NCBI GenBank assembly: GCA_020425605.1 | Contig: JAGQRH010000013.1 | Location: 1-64,000, forward strand | Length of the DNA: 64,000 bases | Origin: Planctomycetota bacterium | GTDB lineage: Bacteria > Planctomycetota > UBA8742 > UBA2392 | Direction of reading: 5' to 3' | Shown here: positions 24,729 to 34,345 of the stretch, in pieces | How positions within the stretch are numbered: position 1 is the stretch's first letter | How the letters are laid out: each line of letters starts with the position of its first letter | Made by a program: the position numbers and the translations under genes | Notes under the pieces: model-generated | Database searches by the model: none | Told to the model about the DNA's origin: nothing | The model's input: the letters and a program-made list of their open reading frames with translations, nothing else

Positions 24729-26207
24729 CTAGAACTTCTCCGCCAGCTCGACCAGCGAACGGACCGGCGCGCCGGTCGCGCTTTTGCCACTCCAGAGCCT
24801 CCAGCCTTCGCCGTCGTTCATCGCGGGGCCGGCGATGTCGAGATGCGCCCACTTCTGGCCCTTGTCGATGAAGCGCTGAAGGAACAACCCGGCCGTCACT
24901 GTACCCGGGTTGCCGCCGATGTTGCTCATGTCGGCGATGCTTGAGTCGAGCTGCTTGTCGTAGAAGTCCGGCAGCGGCAGCCGCCACACTTCTTCGCCGA
25001 CGTTGCTGAACGCGGTTTCGATGTTCTTTGCCAGCTTGTCGTCGTTGCTCATAAGGCCGACGACCTTGCCGCCGAGTGCAACCACCTGTGCGCCTGTCAG
25101 CGTCGCCATGTCAACGATCGCGCGCGGCTTGAACTTCTGCTGCGTGTAAGTGAGCGCGTCGCACAGGGCGAGGCGGCCTTCGGCGTCAGTATTGCCGATT
25201 TCGATAGTCTGGCCGCTCATGCTGGTGAGCACGCTGCCCGGGTGGTAGGCCTTGCCGTTGATCAGGTTCTCGGTCGCGGGCACCACGCCTACCGCGTTGA
25301 CCTTCAGCTTCAGCTTGCCGATCGCGCCCAGCGCGCAGATCGTCGCCGCGCCGCCGCCCATGTCCATCTTCATGCCGAGCATGCCCGCCGCCGGCTTGAT
25401 GTCGTAGCCGCCCGAGTCGAAAGTCAGGCCCTTGCCGACGTAGGCGATCGGCTTGTCGCCCTTCTTGCCGCCATTCCACTCAAGCACGATCAGGTGCGCC
25501 GGAATGTCGCTACCGGCGTTTACGCCCAGGAACGCACCCATCTTCAGCTTCTCGATCTGCGGCTTGTGCAGAATCGTGCACTTCAGCCCGGGCACTTTCT
25601 TGGCCATGTCCTGCGCGAACTTGGCCAGTGTGGCCGGGTTGATGCGGTTACTCGGCTCATTGACCAGGTCGCGTGCATGCGCGACGTAATGGGCAGTGAC
25701 CTCGCCGTAGGCGACGCCCTTCTTCAACTCGGCGTCTTTGCCCCCCGCGAGCGTCAATTTGCTTGCGTGATGCTTCTTCTTGTCCTTCTTGCTGAACAGC
25801 ACGTCGAAGTGGTAGTCGCCCAGTAGCGCGCCCTCAGCGACCCAGCGGCCGGTTTCGCCGCCCGTGACGCTCTTGAACAGGTCAAGCGCGACGGCGATGT
25901 GCTTCAGCTTGTAGCCGTTGACCGAGCCACCCCGGAAAAACGCCGCGATCGCTTCTCCCAGATGCTGCGCGCCGGTCTTGTCTTTCTTGCCCAGGCCGAT
26001 CAGAAAAACGCGCTCGGCAGCGACGCCGTCATTCTTGTGCAGCATCAGCGTGCTGCCGGCCTTGCCTTCGAAGTCGCCCTTCTTGAAAGCTTTGCCGAGC
26101 TTCGCGCCGAAGCCGTACTCGTTGAGACCCTTGCCGCCTTCGTAGACGGGCACCAGAAGCGCGTCGGCTTTCACCGTGGCGCTGTTGTTTGCATAAGCGA
26201 ATTGCAT
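24729..26207 (-). CDS. pepA: Leucyl aminopeptidase (M17 family)
   Basis: 492 residues, the normal M17 length. A variable N-terminal macrodomain-like part is followed by the catalytic domain with GKGLTFDSGGYDIK, MKMDMGGGAA and the family signature NTDAEGRLAL, which together provide the two-zinc ligands and catalytic Lys/Arg. It removes N-terminal residues from peptides in the cytosol; PepA homologs can also bind DNA at recombination sites. The ATG is preceded by GGAAGGAAA, with CATACT 12 nt upstream, so this gene has a short leader with a ribosome site, unlike its leaderless neighbours. Confidence 0.95.
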   Translation of the reverse strand: MQFAYANNSATVKADALLVPVYEGGKGLNEYGFGAKLGKAFKKGDFEGKAGSTLMLHKNDGVAAERVFLIGLGKKDKTGAQHLGEAIAAFFRGGSVNGYKLKHIAVALDLFKSVTGGETGRWVAEGALLGDYHFDVLFSKKDKKKHHASKLTLAGGKDAELKKGVAYGEVTAHYVAHARDLVNEPSNRINPATLAKFAQDMAKKVPGLKCTILHKPQIEKLKMGAFLGVNAGSDIPAHLIVLEWNGGKKGDKPIAYVGKGLTFDSGGYDIKPAAGMLGMKMDMGGGAATICALGAIGKLKLKVNAVGVVPATENLINGKAYHPGSVLTSMSGQTIEIGNTDAEGRLALCDALTYTQQKFKPRAIVDMATLTGAQVVALGGKVVGLMSNDDKLAKNIETAFSNVGEEVWRLPLPDFYDKQLDSSIADMSNIGGNPGTVTAGLFLQRFIDKGQKWAHLDIAGPAMNDGEGWRLWSGKSATGAPVRSLVELAEKF

Positions 26208-26338
26208 GGATTTCCTTCCAGTATGGGTAAGTCGTTCGGCCGGGAACTATCTAACTCGACGCGCATAAGCGCAAGCCCAAAGCCAATGGTGTGGCGGGTT
26301 TGCGGGTTTTGGCATGGCGACGCGCGCCGTCCCATACG

Positions 26339-26344
26339 TAATGT
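26339..26344 (+). promoter_or_regulatory. Predicted -10 element of the 26352 gene (TAATGT)
   Basis: TAATGT, then 7 nt (AGGAACC), then ATG. Either a leaderless promoter or partly a ribosome site, since AGGAA lies between. Confidence 0.35.
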
Positions 26345-26351
26345 AGGAACC

Positions 26352-29300
26352 ATGCGAAAACTCACCGTCAGCCTGATCTTCGCGGCGCTGTTGGCTGCGC
26401 TGCTTTCCTACCAGCCCGCCCCCGCGCAGGACGCTCCAGAAGGCCTTGATCCTTACTACTTGCGGGTTCAGCAGCTCGAGCTGTGGGAAGCGTGGATACA
26501 CGGAGACTTGAAGGCCACTTACACGAAGGCGCAGGAAATCCTGGAAAGCGACGCGGGCTTTGGTGACGAGTTCGTCACGACACTGGCCTTGCAGGCCGAA
26601 GCCGCCGACGAGTTGGGATGGCACGACGCCCACGTGCGTGATCTGCAAACGCTGATTGAGATGCACGCCGACGAAGAAGAAGTCGCGCACCTGCGCTGGG
26701 AGTTGATTCAGCGCCTGAAGCACGCGGGTAAAACGGACGAGATCGGCGAACAGACACAAGCGCTCGGCATGCTCACCAACTGGATGGTGTGCGGCCCGTT
26801 TGTGAACGACCGTGGCCAGGGCTTCGAAGACGTTCAGGAACCCGAGGACAACCTGTCGCTGGATGCCGAGTACACAGGCAGGGACGGCCAGACCGTCGCC
26901 TTCCGCCCGCTGCCGGCGAAGCTGCTTGGCGGTACGGTCAACATCGGTGCAATGCTGCGGCCGAACACCGAGGCGACTGCCTTCCTTATCACGGCGATCT
27001 ACGCCGAGGGAGACATCGGCGACACGCGTCTGTGCATCGGATCAACAGGGGATGTAAAGGCGTGGCTGGTGGGTCGCATCGACGTCGACCAGGATGGCAA
27101 CCCCGTAGAGGCCGGCTCCCCGCTAGGGGTCCCGCTACTTGAGCAGCGCGACGAGCGCGCCCTCGGCATCGACCAGACCGTTGAATCCATCAAGCTTCAG
27201 CGGGGATGGAACGTGCTGGTCGTGAAGGTCGGCAACGGCGGGTCGGCTTGGCAGTTCTGCGCGCGTGTCGAGGCCGGAGGTGGATGGCGCGAGGCAGCCA
27301 ATTCCGGAGAGCTGGCCGAGGCCCTTGGATCCGTGAAGGCATACAAGGTGGCACCAGCGGACGGGCTTGGGGGCGATACAGTTCCGCCCAATGCCGAAGA
27401 GCAGTTCTTTGCGTCGGCACGAGAGCTGCTGCGGCCACGCAAGGACCGTACGACGACCATCCCGCGCCGGCAGATGGGCGACGCGCTTGAGGAGGTTCGA
27501 GCTGACTGGGACAAAGCCGATGGTGCCGAGCGAGCATTGCTGGGCCGGCAGCTGGCCGTTTACGGCTATGTCGCTGCATGGGCGAACCGGAGCGTTTCGC
27601 GCGTGCTTGCGGGCAAGGAAGAAAACCGGCGGCGCGAGCTTCTGAAGCAGTGCCTTGAGCTGGACCCAAAGGCCGCGCGCGCTGCGCTGGAGCTTTCGCA
27701 ATACTACACCACGACGTTCGGCAACCCGGCGCTGGCCGACGAGTACGCCCAGACGGCCGTGAAGGCCAACCCGGACTGGGTGGAGGCGCGGGTGTATGCA
27801 TCGCGCGTTGTACTAATGAAAGGCCTCGACATTGAGGTCGAACGCGAGCTGGCCAAGCTGCTGCAGGAATACCCCGAAGACGCGAATGTGCTTCGCTTCT
27901 CGGCCTACTACGCCGGCCTGCGACGCGACTACAAGCTCAGCAACGACCTGTTCGCCAAGGCGCTCAAGTCCGACTTCGCTGATGGCTACTCTCGTGACCG
28001 GCTGCTTGAGCGCGCCGTTGCCCGCGCCGACATGCCTACGGCGCTGAAACTCGCCGGCGATGCCCGCAAGCTTGACCCGTTCGATACGGACGCAGCCAAG
28101 CAGCTCGCCGACCTGTACCTCTATTCTGAGAAGTATTCGCTCGCAGAGCGGGAGCTGGCCAAGGCGCTTCAGATCGCCCCGCGCGACGACGTACTGCTTG
28201 AAAGACTGGGTAGGGTCTACAGCGGCTGGGCAGATATCAGCGCAGGCGACAAGGCAGATGAGCTGCGCACCAAGGCGCAGGACGCATACGTGGCGGCTCT
28301 CGAGGCCAACCCGAAGCGCGAAGACATCGAGCGCTACCTTGAGTTCCTTGAGGGCGAGCAGCCGCCCTTCGAGGCCGCCCTCCAGGAGGACATCACCGAA
28401 CGCATCCAGGCCGTACTGGAGTTGCCGGTTGACTCCGACAATCCATACGAAATCGTATACAACGACGAGATCGTGGTCGTGAACGAAGACGGCACCACCA
28501 GTCAGTACCTGCATACGGCCTACCGCATCACCAACGACAACGGGCGCGAGTGGCTGCAGAGCCTTCAGGTTCCGGCCTACAGTGACCAACAGGGACGTTG
28601 CGTGGCGGCACGCGTCTGGCACGCGGACGGCGAGTTCGAAGAGGGCAAGCGTTCGCGATTCGGCGCAAGTTTCCCACCACTGGAAGTTGGCGACATCGTT
28701 GAGGTGCGTTTCCGCGTGACAGACGGCTCGCAGAGCTTCTTCGGTGACTTCTACGGAACGCGCAAATCGATGGCCGACTATGTGCCGGTTCATGAGGTGC
28801 GCTACGCCTGGGTCCTGCCGCCGGGGCGCGAGTTTCACGAGTATCTCACCAACGGCGCGCCCGCGCGGATTGAGCAGGCGGTGGAAGGCCGCCGCGTCTG
28901 GAGCTACCGCACGACGGACCTGCACAAGGTCTACGACGAGCCACTGGCCCCGCCGCTTGAGCAGCGCAGTCCCACGGTCCAGATCAGCACCTACGCGAAC
29001 TGGAAAGAGTTCGGACGCTGGTACTACAACCTGATCCGCAAGCAGATGGAGCCGACGCCGGAGATGACCGCAAAGGTAGTCGAGCTAACAAAGGGCCTGA
29101 CCACCGAGAAAGACAAGGCGCGCGCCGTCTACAACTGGGTCGTTACCGAGGTTCGCTACAACGCTGACTGGCACTTTGGCGTGCACGGCTACAAGCCGTT
29201 CAGTGCGGGTGCGGTGTTTGCGCGCTGCATCGGCGACTGCAAAGACAAGGCGCTGCTGATCTGCACCATGTTGCGCATTGCGGGCGTAACGGCATATCCC

Positions 29301-30170
29301 GTGATTACAAACCTCGAGAATTTCCGGGGCGACGAAGACATCACCCTTCCCATGCCGGCGCACTTCAACCACGCCATCGCGCACGTTGAGTACAGCGACG
29401 GCACCAGCCAGTTCGTCGACGGCACAGCGACGTACAACGGCATCGATGAGCTCGGCTCAGGCGACCGCGGCGCCAACTGCATCATCGTGCGCCCCGAAGG
29501 CGGCGAGCGCGTACAGATTCCCTGGGGCACGGCCGAAGACGACAGCCAGACCGATGAAATCGACGCCGAATTCGCGGCAGGCGGAACGCTCAAGCTCAGT
29601 GTCACGCGCACAGCCGTCGGCGACAGCAGCAGCATCCTGCGCGCCCAGTTCGAGCGCGAAGGCGACCGCAAGAAGCGGCTGGAGCTGGAATGGTCCGAGC
29701 ATTACCCGGGCGCGAAGGTCGGCAATATCGTCGTGAATGACCTGTCCGACCTTGATGTGCAGCCCAAGCTGACGTTTACGGTCGAGCTTCCGAACGCGTA
29801 CGCCACCAAGGACGGTCGCATTGAATTCCGCACGGCGCTCGATCCTCGTGAGTGGACGCAGACCAGCTTCGGCTCGCTCACCACGCGCAAGACCGATCTG
29901 CTGACCCCAGCGCCGTACGAGCGGATCAGCATCGTGCACTACAAGCTGCCAGCCGGGCGCAAGGTTGCGAACCTGCCCGCCGCACTGGAGATCCAACACC
30001 CGAACGTAAGTCTGGGTGTAAGTGCCGAGTCAAAGAACGGCGTGCTGACCGTGACGCGCAAGTTCGCACTGTTGGGCGGAACCGTGAAAGCAGCCGACTA
30101 CCCCGGATTCCGCAGCAAGCTGATCCAGTTTGACACTGCTGAGCTGGCCACCATCAAACTGAGCAAGTAA
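26352..30170 (+). CDS. Giant exported TPR / DUF3857 / transglutaminase-like protein, triad intact
   Basis: 1272 residues from the ATG at 26352, where a signal peptide (MRKLTVSLIFAALLAALLS..., ending near PAPAQ) begins; the frame continues upstream antisense to pepA but that is not the start. A helical TPR region spans about 35-690. A DUF3857-type beta domain starts at about residue 697 ('YEIVYNDEIVVVNEDG'). A transglutaminase-like domain has Cys963 in GDCKDKA, His1007 in HFNHAIAHV and Asp1023 in FVDGTA, a plausible catalytic triad. A C-terminal beta domain follows. In this class the cysteine-protease fold could cross-link or cleave envelope proteins outside the membrane. It lies 8 bp upstream of a paralogue. 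Confidence 0.82.
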   Translation: MRKLTVSLIFAALLAALLSYQPAPAQDAPEGLDPYYLRVQQLELWEAWIHGDLKATYTKAQEILESDAGFGDEFVTTLALQAEAADELGWHDAHVRDLQTLIEMHADEEEVAHLRWELIQRLKHAGKTDEIGEQTQALGMLTNWMVCGPFVNDRGQGFEDVQEPEDNLSLDAEYTGRDGQTVAFRPLPAKLLGGTVNIGAMLRPNTEATAFLITAIYAEGDIGDTRLCIGSTGDVKAWLVGRIDVDQDGNPVEAGSPLGVPLLEQRDERALGIDQTVESIKLQRGWNVLVVKVGNGGSAWQFCARVEAGGGWREAANSGELAEALGSVKAYKVAPADGLGGDTVPPNAEEQFFASARELLRPRKDRTTTIPRRQMGDALEEVRADWDKADGAERALLGRQLAVYGYVAAWANRSVSRVLAGKEENRRRELLKQCLELDPKAARAALELSQYYTTTFGNPALADEYAQTAVKANPDWVEARVYASRVVLMKGLDIEVERELAKLLQEYPEDANVLRFSAYYAGLRRDYKLSNDLFAKALKSDFADGYSRDRLLERAVARADMPTALKLAGDARKLDPFDTDAAKQLADLYLYSEKYSLAERELAKALQIAPRDDVLLERLGRVYSGWADISAGDKADELRTKAQDAYVAALEANPKREDIERYLEFLEGEQPPFEAALQEDITERIQAVLELPVDSDNPYEIVYNDEIVVVNEDGTTSQYLHTAYRITNDNGREWLQSLQVPAYSDQQGRCVAARVWHADGEFEEGKRSRFGASFPPLEVGDIVEVRFRVTDGSQSFFGDFYGTRKSMADYVPVHEVRYAWVLPPGREFHEYLTNGAPARIEQAVEGRRVWSYRTTDLHKVYDEPLAPPLEQRSPTVQISTYANWKEFGRWYYNLIRKQMEPTPEMTAKVVELTKGLTTEKDKARAVYNWVVTEVRYNADWHFGVHGYKPFSAGAVFARCIGDCKDKALLICTMLRIAGVTAYPVITNLENFRGDEDITLPMPAHFNHAIAHVEYSDGTSQFVDGTATYNGIDELGSGDRGANCIIVRPEGGERVQIPWGTAEDDSQTDEIDAEFAAGGTLKLSVTRTAVGDSSSILRAQFEREGDRKKRLELEWSEHYPGAKVGNIVVNDLSDLDVQPKLTFTVELPNAYATKDGRIEFRTALDPREWTQTSFGSLTTRKTDLLTPAPYERISIVHYKLPAGRKVANLPAALEIQHPNVSLGVSAESKNGVLTVTRKFALLGGTVKAADYPGFRSKLIQFDTAELATIKLSK

Positions 30171-30178
30171 GGATCCCG

Positions 30179-33100
30179 ATGCGACATACCGCCGCCTGTT
30201 TGCTGCTTTGCCTGCTTGCGTCCGCGCTGTGTGCGCAGGACGTGCCCGGCCCATCCGGCGAGGAGTGGGCGGGTGAACTCAAGGAGATCTACCTTGATCC
30301 GGCTCTCAAGTCCGGCGACCTCGACGCGCACGCGCAGACCCTTGCCCGCTTGATAGAGAAAAAGGCCAGCGTCCCGGCGCTGCGTCGCTGGGAAGCCATC
30401 GAGTCCGAAGTCAGCAATCCATCCGCGATCTACGACGCGCTTTCGACGCTCGGCAAAGACAACTTCAAAGCATGCGGCATCGAGGCTGACCTGTTCGCAG
30501 ATGCCTGGGTCAAGCTGGCCCGGCGCTTCAGCAGCGACATGGCCTGGCAAGAGGTGGCCAGGCAATGGAACGGGCTCACCGAGGCCGCCTACGTAGGGCC
30601 GTTTGCCGACGGCACGGCCAGCGCCTATGACGACATCTTTTCGCCGGAAGTGATGCTCGATTTCGGCGCGGAGTACGACGGCGTGTATGGCCGTATCGGC
30701 TGGGCGCCCGTCCGGCACTACCGCGACCTGAAGGCCGAGCTGGACATGTACGACCAGCAGCGCTGGGCAGGCTACTGCTACTACGTCGCCACGGCACTGG
30801 TCTCTGATGATGATCGCGAAGCATGGATCAAGCTGAAAGCCAGCGGCCCGACCAAGGTCTGGCTGAATGGCCAGTGCATCTTGATGGCCGACGCGCGCGC
30901 GAGTGAGCAGCCGGATGAAGTCCACCTTTGCGTAGAGTTGGTGCGCGGCCGGAACCTGCTGCTGGTGAAGCTCAGTTCGATTTCGAGCCTGCGCATCCGC
31001 GTCCGTGACGACAAGGGGCAGCCATCGAAGAACATCATGTCGGTAGTCCCCAAGGCGGGCGACAAGAAGGTGGTCATGCGGGGCGTCGATCCGGCGTCGC
31101 TGCAGGCCGGCATGCCGAAGGAACTGCTGAAGTATCAGGCCCTCGGCGACATCATGGAAAAGGCCGGTGACAAGAAATGGCTGGCGTACCATCGGCTAAG
31201 CTACGCAGCCGAGGCTGAGGCGCGTGGGCTGTCCGACCTCGCGAACTGGTCGGCCGGGACTGCGCTGGAGCTGGCGGGCGACGAGCCGCTGATCCAGCTG
31301 GCGTTCCTGGCCGCGATCGACAAGGGTCGGCTCTACAGCAGTAGTGAGCGCCGCAAACTCACCCGAGCCATGACCGAAGACCTGATTGCGAAGGATCCAC
31401 AGCTCGTTCCGGCCGTGTTCCGCAAGGCTGAGCTGCTGGCCTCGGACGAGAGATATCGCGAAGCCGTAGAGCTGCTCCGCGGTGCACTCGAGTACACGCC
31501 GGCCAAATGGCGTGTGTACCTTCAGCTGGGCGAAGTCTTTCGCGACGCGAACTGGAGCTCGGAGCATGAGGCCGTCATCAAGGCAGCACTGAAGGAAGCG
31601 CCGACGGCACTGCCGGTACTGGCAGCTGCTTCGGACTACTACGCATCAATGGGCGCGCTGGCCCGCGAGAATGAGCTGGACCTGCAGCGTCTCGCAATCC
31701 TGCCGGGCGACCCGGATGCTCACATGTCGCTGGCCAACACGCTGTCGCGGACGGGCGACCTCGACGGATCGATCAAGCACTGGCGCATACTCGTTGCCGG
31801 CGACCCGGGCAATGACTTCACCATGGGACGCCTCGCGGAGGCGCTGGCCGGCAATGGCAAGCTGGCCGAGGCACTGGAGGTGTATGAGACCCTCTCGGCA
31901 CAATCCGAGCGCCCGGAAGAAGGTCTATACCAGGCCGCGCGCGTCTGCCTTCAGCTCGGCCGTGAAGAGCAGGGTGCCAAGTACCTTGAGCGCGTGCTTG
32001 AAGTTGACCCGGGCCATCACCTCGCACGGCGTGAGTTGCAACGTATGCGCGGTGAAAGCGAAGACTTCTGGTCGGCTTACACGATCGGGCCTGAAGAAGT
32101 AGCCAAGGTCGATATCACTCGCGAACAGTTTCCGCGCGCGGCCAGCGCTATGATTCTCGATGAGCTTATCCAGCACGTTTACGCCGATGGCAGCTCTATC
32201 AGCTACGTCCACCAGATACGCAAGATCCTGACGCAGGACGGTGTCGATGCTCGAGGCAAGGAACGCGTCCCCGGCGAGCTAATCAACGCACGCACGATCC
32301 AGCCCGATGGCACGGTGATCGAGCCGATCACTCAGCCGGGCGGCCTGATTGAGTTCCCCGGCGTGAAAATCGGCGCCTTGCTGGATATCGAGTACGTGCA
32401 ACGCTCGGACGGCGGCCCCTTGCGCACGCTGGATGGCGACGCGTTCTACTTCATTGACCAGCACCTGGCCGAGCCGTTCGGGATCTCCCGGTGGGTCGTG
32501 ATCGCGCCGCCGCAGATGCCGTTCAATGTCATCCACCACAATCTCCGCGCGGACGACCCCGGCGTCACGATCACCCAGCAAGCCTCGGCCGATGCCGTCG
32601 TGCGCATCTGGGACGTGCGCAACCCGCGCATGCCGGAAGCCGAAGGCTTCATGCCTTCGCCGCTTGAGATCATCCCGTGGATCGAGTTTGTGCAGCCGCG
32701 CGACTGGCGCATCCGCGCCCGCAAGCTGGCGGACGATGGCTTGCGACAGGTCATGGACACGCCGCTGATCCGTAGCCGCGCAGACGAGCTGGTCAAGGGC
32801 CTCGAGACCGACGAGAGCAAGGCTCACGCGATCTACGATTGGGTCAACGCAACGTTCACTACAGGCGGCGACGCATGGAATGCGCACCAGGCGCTGAAGG
32901 CCGGAGCAGGCGAGCGCGAGGAAGTGTTCATTTCGCTATGTGCGGCCGCGGGCATTGAATTGGGATTCGCCTACATTGATCCGGCGCCGGCATTCAAGAG
33001 CCCGCCGGAAGAAAGCCTCCCACGCCCGCACTGGGCGTATCCGAACAAGGATGATTTCGACGCGATGTCCGTTGTGGTCAGGCGCGACGATGGCTCGCTG

Positions 33101-33877
33101 GCGTGGTTGGACCTGCATGACCGGATGCGTCCCTTCGGCGAAATCCCGGCGCGGTTGGCCAACGCGCCTGCCATTCTGTGGATGGCGGGCGAGTATTCGC
33201 TGACCTTTCTTCCCGGCACCGACCGTGAGAAGGACCGCTTTGAGAACCGGGTGAACATCCAGCTCGCGGCGGACGGGAGTGCGAGCCTTGAGGGCTCGAT
33301 CACGGTCCGCGGCGAGCGGTCGTACACGCTCAAAGAGCAGATGCGCAACACACCGAATGACGAGCTGTGCAGCAACCTTGAAGCTGACCTGGCCCAGCAG
33401 TATCAGGGGTTTGAAGTCAGCGAATGCCTGTTCCCCAGGCTCGGCGAAGTCGGCGAGCCGCTGGTGCAGGAATACAAGGGCAACGTGCGCAAGCTGGCGG
33501 ACCAGGCCGGGGACGGGCTGTCGCTCACGCTTCCGGGCGAAAAGCTGGGGCGACTGCTGTCGATCCTGGTGGGGGCGCGCAAGCGTGAATTTGATCTCTC
33601 GCTGACGTTTGACCTCGTGCAGCAGGACGAAATGCGCATCAGCCCACCCGAAGGCTACGCGTTCAAGGAAGTGCCCAAGGACCTCGTCTACCCGACTGCA
33701 CCGCTGACCTATGAGTTGAAGTTCCGAATCGATGACGGCGACCTGATTGTGACGCGCAAGCTGGTGCTCGGCCCGGGCCGTTTCAAGCCGGCCGAATACA
33801 ATGACCTCGTCGAGCAGATCAAGCAGATCAAGCAGTCGGAAGACAGCGTGTTGAAGCTGGTCAAGGAAGGATCTTGA
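30179..33877 (+). CDS. Giant exported TPR / DUF3857 / transglutaminase-like protein, catalytic residues lost
   Basis: 1232 residues with a signal peptide (to about residue 20), TPR-like helices and a DUF3857-like segment beginning near residue 660 ('YVHQIRKILTQDGVDARG'). The transglutaminase-fold region begins near residue 880 ('AIYDWVNATFTT'). Where the sister gene has GDCKDKA this one has GEREEV (about residue 911), and the region of the catalytic His reads DFDAMSVV, so Cys and His are both absent. It is probably a non-catalytic partner or binding version. AAGGA before its ATG and 8-bp spacing show one operon with the active paralogue. Confidence 0.8.
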   Translation: MRHTAACLLLCLLASALCAQDVPGPSGEEWAGELKEIYLDPALKSGDLDAHAQTLARLIEKKASVPALRRWEAIESEVSNPSAIYDALSTLGKDNFKACGIEADLFADAWVKLARRFSSDMAWQEVARQWNGLTEAAYVGPFADGTASAYDDIFSPEVMLDFGAEYDGVYGRIGWAPVRHYRDLKAELDMYDQQRWAGYCYYVATALVSDDDREAWIKLKASGPTKVWLNGQCILMADARASEQPDEVHLCVELVRGRNLLLVKLSSISSLRIRVRDDKGQPSKNIMSVVPKAGDKKVVMRGVDPASLQAGMPKELLKYQALGDIMEKAGDKKWLAYHRLSYAAEAEARGLSDLANWSAGTALELAGDEPLIQLAFLAAIDKGRLYSSSERRKLTRAMTEDLIAKDPQLVPAVFRKAELLASDERYREAVELLRGALEYTPAKWRVYLQLGEVFRDANWSSEHEAVIKAALKEAPTALPVLAAASDYYASMGALARENELDLQRLAILPGDPDAHMSLANTLSRTGDLDGSIKHWRILVAGDPGNDFTMGRLAEALAGNGKLAEALEVYETLSAQSERPEEGLYQAARVCLQLGREEQGAKYLERVLEVDPGHHLARRELQRMRGESEDFWSAYTIGPEEVAKVDITREQFPRAASAMILDELIQHVYADGSSISYVHQIRKILTQDGVDARGKERVPGELINARTIQPDGTVIEPITQPGGLIEFPGVKIGALLDIEYVQRSDGGPLRTLDGDAFYFIDQHLAEPFGISRWVVIAPPQMPFNVIHHNLRADDPGVTITQQASADAVVRIWDVRNPRMPEAEGFMPSPLEIIPWIEFVQPRDWRIRARKLADDGLRQVMDTPLIRSRADELVKGLETDESKAHAIYDWVNATFTTGGDAWNAHQALKAGAGEREEVFISLCAAAGIELGFAYIDPAPAFKSPPEESLPRPHWAYPNKDDFDAMSVVVRRDDGSLAWLDLHDRMRPFGEIPARLANAPAILWMAGEYSLTFLPGTDREKDRFENRVNIQLAADGSASLEGSITVRGERSYTLKEQMRNTPNDELCSNLEADLAQQYQGFEVSECLFPRLGEVGEPLVQEYKGNVRKLADQAGDGLSLTLPGEKLGRLLSILVGARKREFDLSLTFDLVQQDEMRISPPEGYAFKEVPKDLVYPTAPLTYELKFRIDDGDLIVTRKLVLGPGRFKPAEYNDLVEQIKQIKQSEDSVLKLVKEGS

Positions 33878-33912
33878 CCCGTCAACCCGGGATTGTTGTT
33901 GTCGCGCAGTGC

Positions 33913-33918
33913 GTTAGA
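33913..33918 (+). promoter_or_regulatory. Candidate -10 element upstream of tmRNA
   Basis: TAGAAT about 20 nt before the mature 5' end. TTGTTG (33893-33898) lies upstream at a short 14-nt spacing, so the promoter is uncertain. RNase P would trim the leader. Confidence 0.4.
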
Positions 33919-33938
33919 ATAGTGGTGATCTTTGAAAA

Positions 33939-34294
33939 CTGGGGGTGATCGGTTTCGACCGGGGAGTCGATTGCCAGGGAAGCGTGTCGAGGACGCCAGT
34001 CACCTCGTAAATCATCGGGCAAAAACATAAATGCAAACAACAGCTACGCCCTCGCAGCCTAAATAGTGCTCCGAGCGTGCTGCATCCTTCGCTTGAGGGG
34101 ATGTAGAGCGAAATTGCTATCGAGCTGGCGCGAAGGTTGAGTCGCAGGGCCAAGCGTGAGAAATACTGCTACTCGCTGATCTGAAGCGTGTTCGTTCGCG
34201 TCGGTGAGGCTAACTTCAAACAACGAAATACACACGTAGATGCCCTGATGATCCGTTTCACGGCACGCGGGTTCGATTCCCGCCACCTCCACCA
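33939..34294 (+). ncRNA. ssrA: tmRNA (one-piece), tag ANNSYALAA
   Basis: About 356 nt. The 5' end GGGGGTGATCGGTTTCGACC and the 3' end GGGTTCGATTCCCGCCACC...CCA form the tRNA-like domain, with the acceptor stem GGGGGTG pairing CACCTCC (one G-U) and an encoded CCA. The resume codon GCA at 34033 starts the reading frame GCA AAC AAC AGC TAC GCC CTC GCA GCC TAA, giving ANNSYALAA, which ends in the ALAA degron recognised by ClpXP. Pseudoknot regions follow as expected. It rescues stalled ribosomes together with SmpB (not in window). A strong terminator lies just downstream. Confidence 0.97.
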
Positions 34295-34301
34295 GACTTC
34301 G

Positions 34302-34333
34302 CAGCCCCCGAACTGGCGTTCGGGGGCTGTTTC
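34302..34333 (+). terminator. Rho-independent terminator of tmRNA
   Basis: An 11-bp stem, CAGCCCCCGAA / TTCGGGGGCTG, with a 6-nt loop and a short TTTC tail. Confidence 0.85.
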
Positions 34334-34345
34334 ATAGGTCGGCTA

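Noticed and set aside
25899..26351. N-terminal extension of the first giant protein by 151 codons
   Set aside because: It lies antisense to pepA and would put the signal peptide in the middle of the protein.
27813..28925. A 370-residue minus-strand open frame inside the first giant exported protein
   Set aside because: Antisense shadow of a gene with signal peptide, TPRs and a catalytic triad.
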